Assembly (NCBI RefSeq): GCF_000219625.1
Contig: NC_018210.1
Coordinates: 62,001-126,000, forward strand
DNA: 64,000 nt
Source: Zymoseptoria tritici IPO323
Taxonomy: Eukaryota; Ascomycota; Dothideomycetes; Mycosphaerellales; Mycosphaerellaceae
Direction of reading: 5' to 3'
Position numbers and translations under genes: made by a program. Below, one piece after another: positions 58,746-64,000 of the stretch. Positions within the stretch are counted from its first letter, which is position 1. Every line of letters begins with the position of its first letter. The notes under the pieces were generated by a model, which was not told where the DNA came from, made no database searches, and saw only the letters and a list, made by a program, of their open reading frames with translations.

Positions 58746-61622
58746 CTACCGCGCACCCGTGGCAGCCTGCGGTGCTGGCTCCGCGTTGTCGTGAACTTCG
58801 GGACTTTGCTCGGTTGCAGGCTTCTCCTCTGACTGTCGCGTATCTGTTGACTCTTCAACAGTCGCGGACTCTTCGACAGTTGTAGATTCTTCAGCAGGTA
58901 CAGAGTCTTCCTCGGCGAGTGGAGCGTCAGGCTCCTCGAACACGACGTCTTCCTCTCCGGAGAATTGGTCAGGTGAGGCCGCAACTTCGCGAGTGTCCAG
59001 AGCATCGGTGATCAACTCATCAATGTCGATGGAAGTCGGACCGTCCGAGGGCGCGTCGGAGATGACGGCCATCTCTTCTTCAGCATCCTGTGCTTCGAGG
59101 CCATCCTTCTCTTCCATGTCCGGCGAAACTCCACCTTCACCTTCGCCTTCGCCTCCCGTAGCAGCAGCGGCGGCAGCAGCGTCCCGCATCGCCTGCTCTC
59201 TGATTGCCTTATCCTTCTGCTGCAGCATCGCCCGTCTCTTCTTAGCGTCCAAATTGAGATTCGCAAGCACATACTCAATCTTCTCCTCCACCAATCCCTT
59301 CACATGCGTAGCCAACGGTCTAGTGCGAAACACACCCGCGAAACGATAACTGAGCCACAGATACGCCACCAGGCCCTTGTGCAATTGTTCCAGTTTCTTG
59401 AGTTGTTCTCTGGTGATGGTGTCGGCTTCATCGAGTATGTCGAGAGGTAGTTCCTCAATGTCGAGGACGTCGCCGCCACTTCCCGTAGCGATGCAGCGCG
59501 CGAATGCGGGCATGAGTTTTCGCCAGAGCTCGATGTCGCCCTTGGCAGCGGGACAGGCACAGATCATGTTGCGGTCGTTGATGGTCAGCCCTTGGACGGG
59601 CTCGATGAGGTCGGCGACCCAGACTTGATCCCGCAGACCGCAGAGATGGAAGCGACGGTGCATTTGGGAGAGTTCGTGGAGGCGGGTGAGGATGTAGCTG
59701 AAAGGCGTGCCGGGTGGGAAGTAAGAGGCGAAGCGCTCCAGGACGGGCGTGGGAGGGAAGATGCCGGCTGTGGCGAGAGGTTCGGGTTCGGAACGCATGG
59801 CGGATAAGACGACGGAATAGTCGAAGTCCTCGAGGGTGGTTACAAGGCCGATGTTGTCGGGAACGTCACCGGCGCGGTTCATTATGTAGACACCATGAGG
59901 ATCGATGGTGGGCTGCGCGGCTCGGGCTTTTTCGAGAGCTTCGGGTGTGGCGGCTGCGTCGGTTGCTTGAGCGGCGGTACGGAAACGTCCAGCACGTCCG
60001 CCAATCTGCTTGATGGCGGCGATGCTGAGGGGACCGCGAGCGACACCGTCGAATTTGCTTGACGACTCAAAAATCATGCGCTTGATGGCGAGATTGAGGC
60101 CCATACCAACGGCGTCGCTGGCTACCAAGAAATCATAATCGTTGTTCGGATCGTTGAATAGTCTGGCCTGCTGAGCACGAGTCTCCGGTGGTAGCGAGCC
60201 GTAAACAATCGCGACCTTCCGTCCAGTCCGCTTCTCAATCTCTCGTCGAAGAGCGTGAATACCCACCACAGAGAAGCTGACGATGCAGTCGCCTTTGCGG
60301 AGTAGAGACAAATCGCCGTTCAGTGATGTGCTGGCGACCTGCAACGGACTGAGACGTTGGTAGTGGTGGACATGCAGCTTGTCGCCGATGCTGGCACAGA
60401 TCTCGGTGATCAATGGCACTGTCCGCTCTTCGCCACAGAGATGGACCTCCTTCGCTTGCACTCCCAGGAGCGCGTTGGTCCACGCCCATCCTCGGTCCGG
60501 GTCGCCAATCATCTGGATCTCGTCGATGACCGCAACGTCGACTTTTGTATTCAGAGGCACCATTTCGACGGTACACGAGGTCAGATAGCGGTGAAGGTTG
60601 GAATCGACTTCGCCTGCCTTTCCTGGCTGCTCCTGTGTCGCCGCCGGCCTTTCCTCAGCAGATCTCCGTTCTTCTCCCGTGACCAGTCTGCATGGCACTC
60701 CTTTGGCATTCATCCGAGTGTACACCTCGTGAGCGAGCAATCGTAGAGGTCCTGCATAGCAACCAGACTCGGCCTGCTCCAGCCTTTGCAGGGCGTGATA
60801 CGTCTTTCCAGAATTGGTTGGGCCGACGTGCAGATGGATCTCTCGTGGTCTCCTCCTGGTTGCAGGAAACCACTCGCTGGGGTATCTCAAGTCCGCCAGA
60901 TCTTTCTGATTCCTGATGTCCGAAGGAGTGAACCTCGATCCCGTAACGTACCCGTAGAAGGCGTACTTGATCCGCTCCTCCAAGCCGTTCTTTCCGCGTA
61001 TGCGGTTCGCCAGGAACAGATCATCACACACGGCCGCAAACTCGCTCGCCTTGCCTTTCCCATGACGTCCATGCTTTGCGACACTGCCCGCTGCTCCCAA
61101 TACCCCGTCCTTGAATGATCGCCACAGCTTCTTGAAGACCTTCGCCTTGCTGCCAGCTTCCCCCTTGGAAGCGTCCACCAGCTTGTCCAGGACCGGCACA
61201 TTCCTGAGGTCATCTTCCAACGCATCGAGCGCCGCCAGCAATGCAAATCGAAACTTCTCCTCATTCCTCCGATTCTGTGAGCCATCGTCTAGTCCCCATT
61301 TTTGCAGATCCGGCGCTGGAGTAAACGAAGGACGTCGCACGACACCAGTTTTGACTGGGCCAACTCTTCGTGTTCGATCTCCTGACGTATTGTCGTAGTC
61401 CGTGGCTTTGACATGGTATCGAATCGGGATGCCGTTGGCGGTAGTATCATTGCGGCGAGCGGGAAAGGTGGAGCGGAGTCGTTGCTGTTGGAGGGAGAGA
61501 AGGCGAGATCGGTAGGCGCATCGTATGCATATGCTACTGCCGCTACCTTTTACAGCGGAGGCAAGCATTGGCAAGAGCTGAGATGGGATGGATGTTCGAT
61601 CAATGTCGTCGGTCAATAGCAT
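58746..61622 (-). CDS. SUV3: Mitochondrial ATP-dependent RNA helicase SUV3
   Basis: Helicase subunit of the mitochondrial RNA degradosome (in yeast, Suv3 with the exonuclease Dss1). One uninterrupted exon of 958 codons; yeast SUV3 is about 740. Motifs seen: Walker A GPTNSGKT (residues 267-274), the family's DEIQ box (367-370), ASDAVGMGLNL motif V (501-511) and QIGGRAGRF motif VI (539-547). An Arg/Ser-rich, acid-poor N-terminus follows Met19 (MLASAVKGSGSS...RRN) and looks like a mitochondrial presequence. Translation may therefore start at Met19 (61568) rather than at Met1, whose first residues are acidic. After about residue 805 the tail is an Ala run followed by 140 residues rich in Glu/Asp/Ser, outside the conserved helicase. 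Divergent from SEC1. Confidence 0.95.
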   Translation of the reverse strand: MLLTDDIDRTSIPSQLLPMLASAVKGSGSSICIRCAYRSRLLSLQQQRLRSTFPARRNDTTANGIPIRYHVKATDYDNTSGDRTRRVGPVKTGVVRRPSFTPAPDLQKWGLDDGSQNRRNEEKFRFALLAALDALEDDLRNVPVLDKLVDASKGEAGSKAKVFKKLWRSFKDGVLGAAGSVAKHGRHGKGKASEFAAVCDDLFLANRIRGKNGLEERIKYAFYGYVTGSRFTPSDIRNQKDLADLRYPSEWFPATRRRPREIHLHVGPTNSGKTYHALQRLEQAESGCYAGPLRLLAHEVYTRMNAKGVPCRLVTGEERRSAEERPAATQEQPGKAGEVDSNLHRYLTSCTVEMVPLNTKVDVAVIDEIQMIGDPDRGWAWTNALLGVQAKEVHLCGEERTVPLITEICASIGDKLHVHHYQRLSPLQVASTSLNGDLSLLRKGDCIVSFSVVGIHALRREIEKRTGRKVAIVYGSLPPETRAQQARLFNDPNNDYDFLVASDAVGMGLNLAIKRMIFESSSKFDGVARGPLSIAAIKQIGGRAGRFRTAAQATDAAATPEALEKARAAQPTIDPHGVYIMNRAGDVPDNIGLVTTLEDFDYSVVLSAMRSEPEPLATAGIFPPTPVLERFASYFPPGTPFSYILTRLHELSQMHRRFHLCGLRDQVWVADLIEPVQGLTINDRNMICACPAAKGDIELWRKLMPAFARCIATGSGGDVLDIEELPLDILDEADTITREQLKKLEQLHKGLVAYLWLSYRFAGVFRTRPLATHVKGLVEEKIEYVLANLNLDAKKRRAMLQQKDKAIREQAMRDAAAAAAATGGEGEGEGGVSPDMEEKDGLEAQDAEEEMAVISDAPSDGPTSIDIDELITDALDTREVAASPDQFSGEEDVVFEEPDAPLAEEDSVPAEESTTVEESATVEESTDTRQSEEKPATEQSPEVHDNAEPAPQAATGAR

Positions 61623-61912
61623 TTACCTTCAAAAAGTTGATGATATTTAAGACCATTGCTCTCGTATAGTTCGCAGTACCGCGGCCGCCGATCTCCTACC
61701 ACGCCGACGCCGACAAAACAGACGTCAGTTGAACCAAAGGGCAAGGAGCAAAGAGCTGTGCCTGGCCTGGCGACTTTCACATGCTCAAAGAGATCCTCTC
61801 TCTTTCATTCACTTCAATCTCACCGACCGCTAGCTTCAGACCCTGGTCGCACTCCTTCCCTCTTGGTCTACATGCGCCGTCTACACCACCTGCCTCTCGG
61901 TAGCATTTCATT
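61623..61912. promoter_or_regulatory. Divergent promoter region between SUV3 and SEC1
   Basis: The 290 bp between the SUV3 ATG (345 bp if Met19 is used) and the SEC1 ATG must hold both promoters. CT-rich stretches near 61,795-61,820 lie before SEC1, which is common at fungal transcription starts. No clear TATA element is seen. Confidence 0.5.
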
Positions 61913-64000
61913 ATGGTCGTGTCCATTCTCGATGCTCAGCGCGACAGTGAGTTCTGCCGCCTAGTCAATGGCATGGAAGACTATACTGACAATTACCAGT
62001 CCTCCTCAATACGATCCGGCACATAACACGAGGAGACGTATGCCGTACATCTCAGGCACCAACGGACGCACATACCTAACAGCCATTCGCAGTGGAAAGT
62101 ACTCGTCGTGGATCCCGATAGTCGACGCCTGATCGACAATGTGCTCGAGCAAGACACCATTCTGAACGAGAATATCACGAGTACGTCTGCTTCCTCAATA
62201 GCCTCCTTGAGACCGGACAGCTTAGCCTGACTTCCTCCAGACATCGAACAGATTACCGATCGAAGACCTACGAACCGCGATGTCGATGCTATATATCTCC
62301 TCACACCGCAGCCGCATATTGTGGACTGCGTCATGGCCGACTTTGACAAGAGAAAGTACAAAAGAGCACATCTAGTATGGACGAGCTGTGAGTGGGATGC
62401 CTGGCCAAGACGCTGTGGACTGAAGGACAGCAGCTGATATGCGCGGACAGTACTACATCCGTCATTACGCGATCGCATAGACAAGTCCAGCGTCGCTCGA
62501 GAGCAAATCGCCTTGTTCAAGGTGCTGAATGTCGAGTTCTTCCCGAGAGAATCCCACCTGGTCACCTTCCGAGATCCTTACAGCTTCCCGATTCTGTTCC
62601 ACCCCGGACTCAACCATCTGGTCAGGCAGCATATGGAGGATGTCGCTCAAAAGGTTGGTACAACCAGTGGCATGATGTATCCTCCCACTGACGGATCATC
62701 AGATCGTCGGCGTATGCGTGGCTCTCGGAGAGTATCCTACAATACGCTACTATCGAGCAAGGGCACCCACACACGAAGCCGCTGTCCTATGCTCACACCT
62801 CGCACGCTTCGTTCAAGACGAGCTAGACTTGTACGCCAAATTCCACGAAGACTTTCCTCCAGTAACGAGTCGACCGCGAGGTGCATTGTACATCCTAGAC
62901 CGGTCCATGGACCTCTTCGCTCCTCTTCTCCACGAATTCACCTACCAAGCCATGGCGCACGATCTCTTACCCATCAAAGAAGGTGACAAAGTCACATACA
63001 GGACACTCGTCAACGAAGGACAACCAGACCAGCAAGAAAAAGATGTCGAGATAACAGAAAAGGACAAGATTTGGGTGGAGAACAGACACCGACATATGAA
63101 GGATACGATTGAGATTTTGATGGCAGATTTTCAGAAGTTCATCAAGGAGAACCCCAACTTCACCAAATCAGGGGATGCCACGAGTCTGAATGCGATCAAA
63201 GACATGCTGGCAGGGCTTCCGCAATTTCAAGAGCTGAAAGAGGCGTACGCTCTGCATCTCAGCATGGCGCAAGAAAGCATGAATCGATTTCAGAAATTCA
63301 AACTCCCCGATCTGGCATCAGTGGAGCAGGTGAGCGTTCTCCTCTTGACATCTTTTAGCACTCCTACTAATGTCGCCAGATACTCGCCACCGGCTTGGAC
63401 GAGGACTATAAGAAGCCCAAAGGCCTTGCCGACCAAGTCATCCGAATGCTAGACGAAGAAGGCATAACACCAACCGACCGTCTCCGCCTCTTGATCCTCT
63501 TCCTCCTCTACAAAGACGGCCTCGTCCCCGCCGATCTTCAAAAGCTCCTCGCCCACGCCCAACTCCCACCCCAAAATGCAGAGGTCATTCAAAATCTGGA
63601 CATCCTCGGCGCCCGCACCGCCAGAAATCTGAAAGACTCGCGTCCCGTGCCATCTCCTCTCTTCGCCAGCAAACCCCCTTCCACTCTCGCACAAGAAGAG
63701 TACGCTCTCTCCCGGTACGAACCCGCCGTCCAAAACCTTCTCGAAGCCCACGCCGCCTCCTCCCTCGACACCGTCGTTTTCCCCTACACCAAACCCCCAC
63801 TCGAAACCTCCGACGACCTCCAACCCGCTGCCACCTCCCTCCGCGCCGCAAAACCAACCTGGGCCCGCGCACGCTCAAACGTATCCGCAGACACCCGCCA
63901 GCGAGTCGTCGTCTTCATGGCCGGTGGCGCAACTTACTCCGAATCGCGAGCTTGCTACGAGACCGGCGCGAAAACGAATCGTGAAGTTTTCCTCGTGACA
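61913..64000 (+). CDS. SEC1: Sec1/Munc18 family protein SEC1, exocytosis regulator (3' end outside window)
   Basis: Sec1/Munc18 proteins bind syntaxin-type SNAREs and promote vesicle fusion at the plasma membrane. Exons: 61913-61946, 62000-62037, 62093-62180, 62241-62387, 62451-62653, 62703-63329 and 63380-64000+. Introns are 49-63 bp with CTGAC/CTAAC-like branch sites, and all joins keep frame. That gives 586 residues here; family members are about 700, so roughly the last 100 lie beyond the window. Recognisable: ILLNTIRHITRGDWKVLVVD in domain 1, FFPRESHLVTFRDPYSF, LYILDRSMDLFAPLLHEFTYQAM (the family's LDR-x-D-P-LLHE-x-TYQ core), and VVFMAGGATYSESRACYE near the window end. The first-exon start MVVSILDAQRD matches the short family N-terminus. 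Paralogues Sly1, Vps33 and Vps45 fit less well. Confidence 0.93.

Noticed and set aside
60357..60746. 129-codon + strand ORF and other frames at 58,990-61,290
   Set aside because: Shadows of the SUV3 coding strand in GC-rich sequence.
63449..63878. Gly- and Arg-rich - strand ORFs
   Set aside because: They are antisense to SEC1 exon 7; the composition follows from the codon bias of the real gene.

Overview
The window looks like one arm of a filamentous ascomycete (Pezizomycotina) chromosome. The evidence is the 50-70 bp introns with GT...CTGAC/CTAAC...AG signals, typical fungal housekeeping genes, and a large repeat block carrying the base changes of repeat-induced point mutation (RIP). A Dothideomycete is my best guess, but nothing here proves the class.

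Positions 1 to about 48,990 hold almost only transposable elements (TEs), nested in each other and damaged by C:G to T:A changes. CAG, CAA and TGG codons have become TAG/TAA stops throughout. I read the nesting from target-site duplications (TSDs). A Ty1/copia element on the + strand (1-2035 and 16003 to about 17,930) is split by a Ty3/gypsy chromovirus on the - strand (2036-15997, 170 bp LTRs, TSD GATAG). That gypsy is itself interrupted by two short nonautonomous elements (2081-2854, 4678-5455) and a full-length Tad1-like LINE (8043-13601). A pair of 302 bp LTRs (17931-18232 and 46919-47220, TSD GTAACC) brackets 29 kb. Inside are a degenerate Helitron (about 22,860-28,200), gypsy remnants on the - strand, minisatellites, a fold-back element, tandem tRNA-like units, and a second LINE copy (41167-46763). 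Six copies of a nonautonomous (CAAA)n-tailed element are present, and they share about 200 bp of 3' end with the LINE.

Positions 49,000-50,500 form a small island of unmutated DNA. It carries a TATA box and a candidate tiny secreted cysteine-rich protein gene (49608-49819, - strand). Positions about 50,580-54,910 are a second RIP-mutated block, flanked by an inverted repeat of about 140 bp and containing another short element.

From 55,600 to the end the sequence is ordinary gene-dense euchromatin. It holds an eight-exon MFS sugar/quinate-type transporter (55664-57688, -), the mitochondrial RNA helicase SUV3 (58746-61622, -, one exon), and the Sec1/Munc18 exocytosis protein SEC1 (61913 to beyond 64000, +). 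SUV3 and SEC1 are divergent from a promoter region of about 290-345 bp. The three genes do not form a pathway: one imports a carbon source, one works in mitochondrial RNA turnover, and one controls SNARE-mediated secretion.
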